A DNA stretch of 64,000 nt from the NCBI RefSeq assembly GCF_030253575.1, contig NC_080559.1, positions 5,726,501 through 5,790,500 on the forward strand, in the 5' to 3' direction. Source of the DNA: Rhododendron vialii (Eukaryota > Streptophyta > Magnoliopsida > Ericales > Ericaceae). The notes beneath the pieces were generated by a model. It ran no database searches and was not told the DNA's origin. It saw only the letters and a program-made list of their open reading frames with translations. Shown here piece after piece: positions 26,301 through 35,842 of this stretch; the first letter of the stretch is position 1; every line of letters begins with the position of its first letter. Position numbers and translations under genes: made by a program.

Positions 26301-28011
26301 GAGCTTGTTTGGCAGCTACCAAAGTGCTTACGACATATGAATGCAAAACAACACCTTGATACATAGAATCCAATGAGCAAATGAGCCATCGGCAGCAAAA
26401 CAACACCTTGATACATAGAATCCAATGAGCAAATGAGCCATCGGCAGCAAACGAATGTTCTTATTTTGGATTTTTCTTAAGAATTAAGCAATAAATCACC
26501 AATAAGAATGTTATCAAATGGCCCCTCGGTAGCTCTAGACGTTAAGAAGAACATGGAAACCCCAAAAAGGGTGAAAACCCAAGAAGTAAGAAAAATGGCG
26601 CCTAAGTTTTTCCCTCCATAACATTACTGGACAGGTCATCATAACTACTCAATATCAAACAAAAATCAAGTTAGAACAATCTTTAACTTATGGACCAACC
26701 GGGATACGATTTAAGTGCTTTCGCCTTAACTTGCAGTGGATGGAAGACGGCTTACCAAAGCATGGCACCAGATGATAAAGAAACCTTGACGATTGGCCAC
26801 AAATCCTTGAAAGCCAAGAATGAGAAACCCTTCCACGTTTCTCGGCACCCTCCACATATAACAAAAGAAAGCTGGCCCAGATTAGGGAACCAATATGCCA
26901 AAATGGTAGACATCATGGCCCCAGGAATGCCTAATTTGTATCTCACCACCAAAAGCCATGAGAGCAAGATGTGGATTGAAAGCGAAAAAAATGCCAAGTA
27001 CGAAATAATCATATTCTTGCTCTGAATCTGTAGGAACTGTTGGCAGGTGAAGGATGGAACGAAGGAGAACAACACGGGGATAAACCAGAGAGCAATCACT
27101 CCTGCCACTTCTGCAATAGCTTCATCCTGGCCTAAAACTTTCAATATCGGAGAGGTCAAACAGAACACAGGGACAAGAAAAAGCGAGCATGTGAATAGGA
27201 CAATCCAGGACCTCTGAAGATACACGCCTAGCATGTCGTATTGATTGGCACCATATGCTTGCCCACATAGAGTCGCTACTGCACTAGACATTCCCAACTG
27301 CACATTTATAGGAAACAAAAGCAAATAAAATGTTACCACCCATTTCTGAGTTTATATCAAGGTTCTATAGGCGCTAGTCGGGCAGCCGGGCACCGCCTAG
27401 CGCCTAGGCCAATTAATCTGAAATTGGTCCAACTAAATGTTTGGTAATTTTTAATCAGAATAATTGTTAGTGATTTGCTTATTCAGCCCCCCTCTAGGTG
27501 CATACTACACTGACTTCACTATCTGTTCCTTGGCGTTTCACCGGTTCAAAAGTGAGGCTTTCACTCATAACATCATAAGCAGAAGAAATGAGCTATAAAC
27601 AACTAGACTTTTGTATCATTACTATATGTGCCATTTTGTACCAATTCACTCCTCAATGTAGCCATGTTTTGCGGTCTTGTTGCTTGTATTGCTATTTATC
27701 AGTAGCGTCCAAAGATGACAACCTAAAGAAAGGTCAGGCTCACAACATACCAGGATACCCATAGCAAACCTCAGGAAGACTGTTGAAACAAGAGAATAAG
27801 CAGCCAGCTCTGTAGCTCCAATGTGCCCAACAAATGCCTGGCTGATGACATTAGTACCGAAGGTCGACATTTTAGTGAATATAGCAGGACCAGCCACCAC
27901 CCACATTTTCTTGGCCTCGCTCCATAACCTGTCCTTGAGTTTTTCCTTGCCAGGAACACCCTCTCGTCCTTCAACATCCGTCAACAGCTTCTCTTCAATA
28001 TCAGGATCCAT
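23360..28011 (-). CDS. MATE/DTX transporter, gene C (complete)
   Basis: A complete MATE antiporter of 486 residues, same family and exon plan as gene B. Exons: 27751-28011, 26756-27297, 25558-25644, 25408-25464, 24993-25231, 24541-24659, 23532-23618, 23360-23428. The ATG at 28011 begins MDPDIEEKLL and has a strong context (A at -3, G at +4). Exon 1 gives an acidic N-terminal tail and KKMWVVAGPAIFTKMSTFG; exon 2 carries LGMSSAVATLCGQAYGANQY and the CGGC loop. Here the usual LETLCGQ reads VATLCGQ, a change not seen in its neighbours. The C-terminus is three residues shorter than D and E: a CAA codon kept by D and E is TAA here, so the protein ends EEPSANQ. The array repeat extends beyond the gene: the 3' flank matches those of D and E. 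A solo LTR lies about 125 bp beyond the stop codon. Confidence 0.95.
26343..26450. repeat. short tandem duplication in intron 2 of gene C
   Basis: A roughly 54-bp unit containing CAACACCTTGATACATAGAA is present twice in a row. D and E have a single diverged version. The surrounding GGCTTGTTTGGTTTAC sequence looks like an old MITE shared by C, D and E. Confidence 0.6.
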
Positions 28012-28379
28012 TTTGGTGAACTAGAATCTGTTCTTGTGCCTCCAATGTACTACAGAAAAAAAGAAGAAAAAAAAGAAGAAAAAGAAATGGATATCAAAGC
28101 AGCACAAACTGCAATCATTTGCAACGAATGCCATGTAGAGAATGGCTCAGTTAATTGGGGCGGGGCCAGCCCAACCTCCCATGTCCTCTTTGCCAACTGG
28201 TTCATTAATGGAGCTCTCCTCCTAACCTCTATCTACCACCTCCCTTTGATTAATGGCAGGCTCTCACAGTTCGCTTATTAGTCTGGTTTGGGGAAATGAA
28301 ACGGCAGAAATGTAGAGAGCTGTGAGGGAGAGAAAGAACCAGTGGGTTTCCTATATAGGTTCAGTGTGCCACAATCCCC

Positions 28380-28755
28380 TTTTTTTTATTTTTTATTTTT
28401 TATTTTTATAAGAAAAAATTTCATTAGAAGCTCAAAACAAATACAACCTCAAAGGGGCATACCCCAGTATAACAAGAAGAAAAGAAAACCTCCGTAGTCC
28501 TTTCTAACAGGCCTACACAACAACCAATTGACAAACAAAACAGAGCTAGGCCCTACAAAAAAAAAAAACCCATCATACACTTCAAACTACGAGAATATAC
28601 ACCTTGGAAGGTTCCAACTTGCAGCCAAAGCCTTATTACGGGCAGAGGGTCGCACACCTCTTCTCGAACTCAGAAAATCCCGGATCGAATTCACCAATTG
28701 CAAAGCAAGAAGCTCCACATGCAGGGTCTTCCCTTTCAATTTGAGTTTTGTTCAC
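28380..28755 (-). mobile_element. LINE 3'-end fragment
   Basis: A T-rich start on the plus strand (TTTTTTTATTTTTTATTTTT, 28380-28407) followed by AATTTCATTAGAAGCTCAAA is the reverse complement of a typical plant L1-LINE tail (TAATGAAATTTTTT plus poly(A)). The remainder to about 28755 is non-coding. The 5' limit is not defined. Confidence 0.5.
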
Positions 28756-29052
28756 TCTTTACTTAAGAGGGTGAACATTATCCTCCTTCCTATTGGTTAA
28801 AATGGTGTGAATTTCATCATAAAGTGACGTCATATTCATCAAAAAGTGTGCACCATCTTTTACGAAGTGTGAACAAAATTGCACTCTTGCCCTTTCTCTC
28901 CTCCAAATTTGGGTCAAATTTTTAGAAAAACTCATTTTGGGTAGAACTCTCTCCAATAGCAAAACCCTATTTTGACCCAAATTTGTTATTTTTAAAATAT
29001 CCAATGGCATATAGGTAAATAAGAGAAAGGAGACGATCGGCCCCGGCGAAGC

Positions 29053-29938
29053 TGTAACAACCCGGATCCTCAAGCACTAAGATATTAAAAAGACCACAAT
29101 CTGTCTTTTATTTCAAAAACTTTACAATTTACTACTATCTCTAAAGTAAATAAACAATAACTCACTCTCGCAGCAACTCAGACAAGCTCGCACCACCAGC
29201 ACCTGCCCCGCTAACTAACCTGCAAGTTGGAGTCCAAAGGACCCCAGGAGTGTGTGAGACATAATAACGTGTACAATATCAATACTAAGATAACTACACA
29301 ACATCAACCACCATGTATAACATCAACTACGAATATAACACATTTCACATAAATGAAACCACATATCTGGTCCTCCTCGGTATATGACGGATGAAGTACC
29401 ACCTCACTAGTCTCACTATAGCCCATTGGCCAACTTGTCTTTTGACACAATTTATTAGCCTAATCACCCCGTCACATAACAAACAGTTCCACGACATATA
29501 GTCACCGCACATAATACAATCAACAAGAACCCAACATTAATGTTGTACAAAAAACATATATCTCAGACTCACATCTTGGCTCAATCGGAGATCACCTCAT
29601 CTTTGGATTCTCAACAAAAGCCATGGCCTTGAACTTGTTTTGCTGTAAACCCACGCACTGCCTCCCTTATGTTTCCTTTCTCTAAAGCTTTCTACAGAGT
29701 GGTAGTCTTACTCAAACCAAGTCCAAGTGTACAAATTCTGTCCTATTGAAACCACGTGTACAAGCCATGAAATGACCAGATTTTAAGTGTTTTTATTAGC
29801 TCTATGTCCAGCCTACATGTTGCTACACACATGCACATATACTACAAGTTTTGAAATTTATCTTTATCTCATTAAAAGAATTCCAGTCAAAGTTATTTGA
29901 TTCCTCTAATATACAGAATGTATTTTATGGGTGTTACA
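29053..29938 (-). mobile_element. Gypsy-type solo LTR
   Basis: Read on the minus strand, it begins TGTAACACCCATAAAATAC and ends GGATCCGGGTTGTTACA, termini I recognise from plant Gypsy LTRs. The flanks GAAGC (29048-29052) and GAAGA (29939-29943) fit a five-base duplication with one mismatch. It is about 886 bp with no internal genes and lies in the proposed leader intron of gene C. Confidence 0.6.
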
Positions 29939-30563
29939 GAAGATCAGCAGCCCGGCAAACTCCGACAGGTGACAGTGGCTCGGAAAGGTTTGGTTTGCTC
30001 GGAGAAGTTGGACAGGGTGTGGGTGGCTCAGGTGACATATCTAAAGGGTTTTCATTGCTTCGACGACAGATCAAGAGGGTGGGTTGCTCCGGCCTCTTCT
30101 CTCAAGTCTGGATTGCATCAGAGAAAGGAGTTGTGCTCTGTTTTCAGTCTATGACTGTAATCCAACAAATGTTAATTGTAAATAAAGAATGAAGTCATAT
30201 AGCCGTTGGAAAAATGGAGAGAGGTTTAGATTGGGTTGTTGAGGGAAAAAATGGGTAAAATTTAAAATGAAAAAAGGGTTTGGTTAAAATATTGGAGAGA
30301 GATTTTTGTTATTTTTGTCCAAATTTTAAATTTTAATTTTAAAATGGGTCATGATTGGAGATGTTTATGGATATTAGGACAACCATGAAAATTGAAAACT
30401 TTAACAGAATGAAATCAAGTGAATTCTTCAGAAGGAAAAAAGAAAAAGTAGACGAGATCACAATCGAGACTACACAAAGTCACAAACATGACCAAGCTGT
30501 GTACTTGCAATGTGTAAAGTGACCAGTGAGGTAGATGCATTATCGAGGACCAAAAATTATTTG

Positions 30564-30728
30564 TGTCGGATCGCTTTTCTACCGTCTCTTTTAAAATTAA
30601 TTGGTGTTAGCGAAGGCTTCAATTAAGTCGTTTATGACATTCGACATCGCACCCACAAGTCTGTTTTTAGAGCGATCATAAGGAATGACATTGTGTAACC
30701 AAATCCACGGGACACTCCAAGCCCAATA
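30564..30728. mobile_element. miniature (TRIM-like) solo LTR, intact copy
   Basis: This 165-bp element is flanked by a perfect five-base duplication ATTTG (30559-30563 and 30729-30733). It is homologous, on the opposite strand, to the interrupted copy in gene A intron 1 (shared GATTTGGTTACACAAT, written in that copy's orientation). The termini are TGTCGG and CCCAATA; the final CA has mutated to TA. Confidence 0.65.
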
Positions 30729-31063
30729 ATTTGGTTGTCTTCGGGTACCGTCGCGTAATGCTCCCACACCCATATTCATCACTCATGTTTGTGTGGCTCA
30801 ATACTAAGTGTCTGATCTCCACCAAATGGGTGATGGATAAAAATATCGGGACATGGACCGCGGTGCCCCAAGAGGGACGAAAAATAACTCCCTCCGTCTC
30901 TATTCTTTTGTCCCTTTTAGGAGTCCGTGTCATTTTTCAATTGATTATATCTTGCAATCTATAATGTTTTAGATAATTTTGAAAACATTGTTTAAAAAAA
31001 CTTATTGAGATCTATAAAATAAGACCCATATTACATATATTCGATATTACCAATTAAAAGTTA

Positions 31064-31478
31064 CTCCCTCCGTCCCTTTTTAAGTGTCCTGCTTCGTAAC
31101 TCCAACTTATTAAAAAGACATCCACTTTGTTTGGTTGAGCTTTTAGAAAGTTATTTTTGAGAGTTGGAGTGGTAATGAGTAGAGAGAGATAGAGAGAAAA
31201 ATTTATTGAAAACTGTGTCGAGAGTTGAAAGTTACTCTCAAAAAGGCCAACCAAACACAGCGATCATCATTACACCTTTCACATCAACTTTTTCCTCTAC
31301 TTTCCCTACTTACCCATCATCATTACACTTTTACTCACTAACTTTTCAAAATAAAATCTACTTTTAGGGACAAAATAGACAATACACCAACTTTTACCCT
31401 CTTAACTTTACAAAATGGACACTTATTAAGGTACAGCCCAAAATGAAATACTGGACACAAAAAAAGGGACGGAGGGAG
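31064..31478. mobile_element. inner Stowaway MITE
   Basis: The ends CTCCCTCCGTCCCTTTTTAA and AAAAAGGGACGGAGGGAG are inverted repeats flanked by TA. Removing the 143-bp insertion inside it leaves 272 bp, exactly the length of the related copy at 55061-55332. Confidence 0.8.
31123..31262. mobile_element. Tourist-like MITE nested inside a Stowaway
   Basis: The ends CACTTTGTTTGGTTGAGC and GGCCAACCAAACACAGCG are inverted repeats of the PIF/Harbinger style, flanked by ATC on both sides. The Stowaway at 55061-55332 shows the uninterrupted sequence (AAAAGACATCATCATTATACC). Confidence 0.7.
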
Positions 31479-31579
31479 TATTAGTTTTTTAGCCGATTAT
31501 GATATGACGAGGAACATTAGAATGTGGACAAAGAGAGTATTCAGCAAGGACAAAGCGCAATAGATATTCCACATTTTCC

Positions 31580-31934
31580 GTTCGGCTAAATAAGCCAACT
31601 GGTTTATTTTTTTGTCCTTATTCAATTTTTTTTCGTATTTGTTAGTTTTTTGTCAAATTTTGGAGGATTATTGTATCGTCATGACGAGAGGAATCTAAAA
31701 AGTAAAACATTATGACCGAAATCAATTTTTTTTGAATAAAGACAAAAAAATTGACTTATTGGCTTATTTTTTCTTTATTCAAAAAAATTAGATTTCGATC
31801 ATAATTTTTTACTTTTTAGATTCCTCTTATCATGACGATGCAATAATCTCAAAAAGTTGATGAAAAGCTAACAAATACAAAAACAAAATTGAATAAAGAC
31901 AAAAAATAAGTCAGTTGGCTTATTTAGCTGAACG
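31580..31934. repeat. palindromic 355-bp element, copy 1
   Basis: An almost complete inverted repeat: TTCGGCTAAATAAGCCAACT at the left is mirrored by AGTTGGCTTATTTAGCTGAA at the right, and TAAAAAGT/ACTTTTTA match internally. A second copy of the same length follows 16 bp later. It is AT-rich and non-coding. Confidence 0.75.
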
Positions 31935-31950
31935 AGTTTTTTGGCTCCAT

Positions 31951-32305
31951 TTGGCTAAATAAGCCAATTGGCTTAGTTTTTTGTCCTTATTCAATTTTTT
32001 TTCGTATTTGTTAGTTTTTCGTCAATTTTTTGGGAATTATTGCATCGTCATGATGAAATGAATCTAAAAAGTATTAAATTATTATTGAAATCTAAATTTT
32101 TTTGAATAAATACGAAAAAATTGGTTTATTAGCTTAGTTTTGTTTTTTTTAAAAAAAATTAGGTTTCGAACATAATTTTTTACTTTTTAGATTCATTTTG
32201 TTATGACAATACAATAATTTCCAAAAAAATTGACGAAAAACTAATAAATACGAAAAAAATTTGACTAAGGACAAAAAAATAAACCAGTTGACTTATATAG
32301 CCGAA
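31951..32305. repeat. palindromic 355-bp element, copy 2
   Basis: This has the same architecture and length as copy 1, from TTGGCTAAATAAGCCAATTG to ACTTATATAGCCGAA. The two copies are in direct orientation, forming a tandem pair of hairpins. Confidence 0.75.
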
Positions 32306-32870
32306 CTGTAATGTGTTATGGTGACTAGTGAGGTGGATGCATTATTGCACGTGAATCATGTGATGGACCCATATAGTCCATGCTCACCAGTAAGCATCCT
32401 TTATTTCCGCATAATTAATGGGGAAGTCAACTTGTTTGTCAAGTGTGCCCAAATTTTTGAATTTGGTAATGAATTTGGGTTTTTAGGAATTCAGTAGGCT
32501 GTTGAAGTGTTTGGGGTTCTATTATTTATGGTGGCAACTGGCGAGCAATAATGGTGATCGGCAAATATGTGGGTGTGGCTGTGGTAGTAGCGAAGAAGTA
32601 GGTATGGTGTTGGCAAGCGGCGAGCTACTGCGGTCAAACATCTCAATTGGGTTGGACCTCGATTGTGTCGCTAGCTAGTATTAAACCAATCGGATTAATA
32701 CACTTTTTTATCACGATATTTAATTTCGTTACACAAATAAGCAATCTAATTCAAGTCAATCGATACTCAAAAGCAAACGTATTACTGATTCGAAGTACTG
32801 CAAAAAAAAGGAAGAACATATATGTGCTCCAATTATTAAGGAAAGAAAAAGAGAATTGGGAGGGACTTAC
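32306..32870. other. proximal part of the proposed leader intron of gene C
   Basis: No gene or clear transposon boundary was recognised. It leads directly to the GTAAGT donor at 32869-32870. Confidence 0.4.
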
Positions 32871-33047
32871 AAGGGATTAATAAAGTTTGAGAGTAATAAG
32901 GTGTGTGTATGGTAGGGGGTCTGCTACTTTACGCAATTTTCTCTTTCGCTTCTTCTCTCTTCGAATAATTGTCTTCTTCAACTAACTTCTCCAGATGGGG
33001 AGGGAGGCAGGAAAAATGAAAGAGATAAGAAAAGAAGTCACCAAATC

Positions 33048-33087
<40 letters not shown>

Positions 33088-33123
33088 ACTCCCCAAATCT
33101 GGAGTAGTTGACTATTTATGTGC

Positions 33124-33125
<2 letters not shown>
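32871..33125 (-). promoter_or_regulatory. candidate promoter and untranslated leader exon of gene C
   Basis: On the minus strand, CATAAATAG (about 33113-33121) looks like a TATA box. It is followed by a CT repeat (33050-33084), a CT-rich leader, and the donor CCCTT|GTAAGTCCCTC ending the exon at 32871. The last 100 bp match the equivalent stretch upstream of gene D: both have a GACAATT motif, an ACACCTTA...TTACTCTCA motif and GTAAGTCCCTC. The partner acceptor is TTTCTGTAG with its exon starting at 28049, 38 bases before the ATG. The predicted 5' UTR intron is 28050-32870. Confidence 0.5.

Positions 33126-33156
<31 letters not shown>
33050..33156. repeat. two (GA)n microsatellites
   Basis: AG runs occur at 33050-33084 and about 33133-33156. 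On the minus strand they are CT tracts in the putative 5' leader and promoter of gene C. Confidence 0.85.
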
Positions 33157-33622
33157 CTACTCCCATTAAACTATAATTAATATACTAACAATAGTTCACT
33201 TTTTCTGTGGACAACGTAAAAGGTGAGTTAACGTTGCCTTTCAAATTTGAAACTTTCTCTTTTCAGAATCGATTTTGCCCGCTCTCTTTTTCTGCTAACG
33301 CTACTCCCCTTGCAAGTATATTTTTGGTGCAAAAATGCATTTACAGAAGAGTAACGTTAACAAAAAAATGAGTGACAAAATCAACAATCTTTTTTTATTC
33401 GTTAATCATAATATACTCTATCATAAGGGGTTTGGGGAGGGAGCATGGGTGTTTACAGGAATCTAATACCGCCCATGTACATAAAAGTATAAATGAGACA
33501 TCAACTGTACTCCATTTGGAAATTTAAACCTTGGATATTATTTTATCGATGGAGTAAGGATGTTATCAGGTCTTTAATTACTCCGATATTTTATTGTAAA
33601 ACGTAAGACGCAATTAAACTTA

Positions 33623-33947
33623 GGACGCTGCTATTTGCAGCTCTTTATTTTCTCCCATAACCTACTACATTTCGGTAAATGGTTATTGAAAATCATACAT
33701 AACATTTCGGTAAATAGCTGTTGAAAATAAAATTATATTTTGGTAACTACATGTCGAAAATATGTTTAACTTTCGGTAAACAACTGCCGAATATACATTT
33801 TCGGTAAAATAGCTGTTGAAAAAAATATTATATTTCGATAATTGGATGCTGAAAATATATTTCAATTTCGGTAACTAACTGTTGAGTATAATTGAAAATT
33901 TTTAACGGGTTATGAGAGAAAATAAAGAGCTGCGAATAGCAGCGCTC
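33623..33947. mobile_element. MITE with perfect eight-base duplication
   Basis: The inverted ends GGACGCTGCTATTTGCAGCT and AGCTGCGAATAGCAGCGCTC extend about 40 bp. TAAACTTA flanks both sides (33615-33622 and 33948-33955). The interior has five to six diverged direct repeats around TTTCGGTAA...TGTTGAAAAT. It is hAT- or Mutator-like by duplication length. Confidence 0.75.
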
Positions 33948-34128
33948 TAAACTTAAATTGAAAGGGTAGATATTGTCTAATAAATTAATTAGTAATTTGT
34001 CGGTGCAAAACGAGAAAGATCTAAACCGGAAAATATGCTGTAATTGATGTTTGGTTAGTAGCACGTGGTGCTCGTATTATGAATGAGGGGCCATCGACCT
34101 GTTAAATTGTACCGGATCAGGAATTAGA

Positions 34129-34340
34129 CCGGGGATGGTGCTGTGTCGGTGGTGCATAGCATCATGCTGAGCATCATTTTGAGCCATCTGTTTGGTAATT
34201 TAATGGTCCAAATCATCTTCATTTCACTGTGTAGCATCCAAGCCGTTCCTTACTGAGATAAAATCTGAATCGTTGGATTACCGACGGAAGGCTCGGATGG
34301 TGCACGGTGTTGTGTACCACCCGCACAGCATCATCCCCGG
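34129..34340. mobile_element. small inverted-repeat element
   Basis: The left end CCGGGGATGGTGCTGTG and right end CACAGCATCATCCCCGG (from 34324) are inverted repeats about 25 bp long, 212 bp overall. No clear target duplication was found. Confidence 0.5.
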
Positions 34341-34668
34341 GGTAGGTGATAAACAAACCAAACTACTCAAATGTGAACTAATAAAGTTTGAGGAGTGGGT
34401 TGGAGTCATAATTTCAAAAACTATAAATATGAGTCATCAAAATGCTACATAGGTCACCAAAAGATATGTATAATAAAAAAATTAGATGAATGGACTGGAG
34501 ATGCTCTTACACTAAAAAAATCAAGCCTGCATTTTACTCTGCTTGTTCAGCTTATCGTATATCAGCTACTGTGCTTGCTGCTTCTGGCTCCCGATCTTCT
34601 ACCTCTGGGTCCTTTGCTTCTCGTGATTCTTCGTCGCCGTAGTAAGCTAAAACAGGTAAGAATGTATT

Positions 34669-34990
34669 CTATCTGTCTGCTAGGCGCATGCCTTGATTGT
34701 TCAACGCCTTAGCAGATACGGGACTAAAGTCCACGGACATTCCTCGGACGCGATACCGCTTGGCAAACTCCCCCGCCCCTTCCCGAGAGATGAGCGATTT
34801 CTGAGGACTAATGCTCACACCTAACTCGGAAAGGGTGTCTTTGTAAACCTTGGCTACAGCCTCATCGGCGATGATAACATCATCACCTAAGACGGCATAG
34901 TCAGTAAATAAAGGCTCCTGATGAACTTTCCTTGCACAATACCACACCACAAAATGATGTCATAAGGCGAATAAAGGCCAAGACGAATAG
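34669..34990 (-). pseudogene. degraded mitovirus-type RNA-dependent RNA polymerase fragment
   Basis: A 93-codon open segment (34669-34950) continues upstream in the same frame to about 34990 after an in-frame TGA at 34960-34962. It contains the palm-domain catalytic GDD (in LGDDVIIAD) and, upstream, a YYSSWPLFAL-type motif that I recognise as motif B of mitovirus replicases. Downstream residues (SISPQKSLIS) also fit. Mitoviruses replicate in mitochondria of fungi and plants; related relics are known in plant mitochondrial and nuclear genomes. Here it is a short, broken piece with no complete polymerase, no start and an internal stop, so it is not functional. It could have arrived directly or as part of a mitochondrial DNA transfer. 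Confidence 0.8.
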
Positions 34991-35220
34991 TATCCTTACA
35001 AAAATCAAGCTACTCATGATCAGCTGGTGATTAACTTGATTAAAGCTCGTTTTAGATCGCTCGCCTAATTAGCAAATCAACCTTCAATATATATTTTGTT
35101 TAACTCGTTAAATTTAAACTAAGCTTGAACAGTTACTAATCAAATTGTTCGGCACCCTATCAATTCCAGGCATAGTTATGGTTCCTAATAAATCCTGGAA
35201 ACGACAGACCTCTGCCTTAG
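34991..35220. other. junction between the viral relic and the duplicated 3' flank of gene D
   Basis: This AT-rich sequence has no recognisable gene. Homology with the gene C flank resumes near 35190 (CTGGAAACGACAGACC versus GGGAAATGACGGACC). Confidence 0.4.
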
Positions 35221-35517
35221 AGGAAAGTCTACAATACACACCCCTTAAAAGGATGTACCATATGCACCTATTTTAAGGTTGATTCATAACATTTTAGTGT
35301 GTTTCGTAACTTTTGTTCTTGAATTCATAACCTTTCAACAGTACGATTCGTAACATTTTCATTTTGATTCATAACATTTTAGTGTATCTCGTAACCTTTA
35401 CACACTTCGTAACTTTTTAGCATTACGATTCGTAACATTTTGTCTACAATTCATAACATTTTGAAGGGTGCATATGATACACACCCAAATAAGGGGTGTG
35501 TATTGTAGTCTTTCCCT
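35221..35517. mobile_element. MITE behind gene D
   Basis: The inverted ends AGGAAAGTCTACAATACACA and its right-hand mirror (TGTGTATTGTAGTCTTTCCCT) are about 27 bp. CTGCCTTAG precedes and CTGCTTAG follows, an imperfect duplication. The gene C flank at 21842-21860 has the empty site. The inside is a series of CGTAACATTTT/CATAACATTTT repeats. Confidence 0.7.
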
Positions 35518-35842
35518 CTGCTTAGATTTCTATTCAATCAACCACTGCTTGGATCTCGGTGCCAAGAGGACTATGCGAATTCTCGAATTTTACACTCAAT
35601 CTGAGAAGGAAAAGACTGCTTATTAACACTAGCACAAGTCACTGAAGACAATCTTTCTTCCCGTCACTCTCGTGAACGCTCGAGCATACAAGGTGAGCAC
35701 AACGCAAGCAAGCAAGCACGACAACAAGAATGTCTCATGAGGTTCGCATCCTAGAGAATGGGTTGGAAGGCTATTTGCATGAACTACAGGCTAGTAGCAA
35801 CCCACATCTTGGGCTTTAATGCAAAAGAATGAAAATATCATC

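Larger units (their letters stand above)
30888..31537. mobile_element. outer Stowaway MITE of a three-level nest
   Basis: It starts ACTCCCTCCGTCTC-like at 30888 and ends GGACAAAGAGAG before TA at 31538. The interior (TTGATTATATCTTGCAATCT) matches the Stowaway at 54782-55019, but it is split by another Stowaway at 31064-31478. Confidence 0.6.

Noticed and set aside
29851..30192. A 113-codon plus-strand frame beside the Gypsy-type solo LTR
   Set aside because: It crosses the LTR boundary at 29938, shows no recognisable domain, and overlaps a second frame of similar quality.
31580..35520. Possible CRISPR-like or regularly spaced arrays in repeat-rich stretches
   Set aside because: The repeats are palindromes or transposon interiors without constant repeat and unique spacer alternation, and this is a plant nuclear region.
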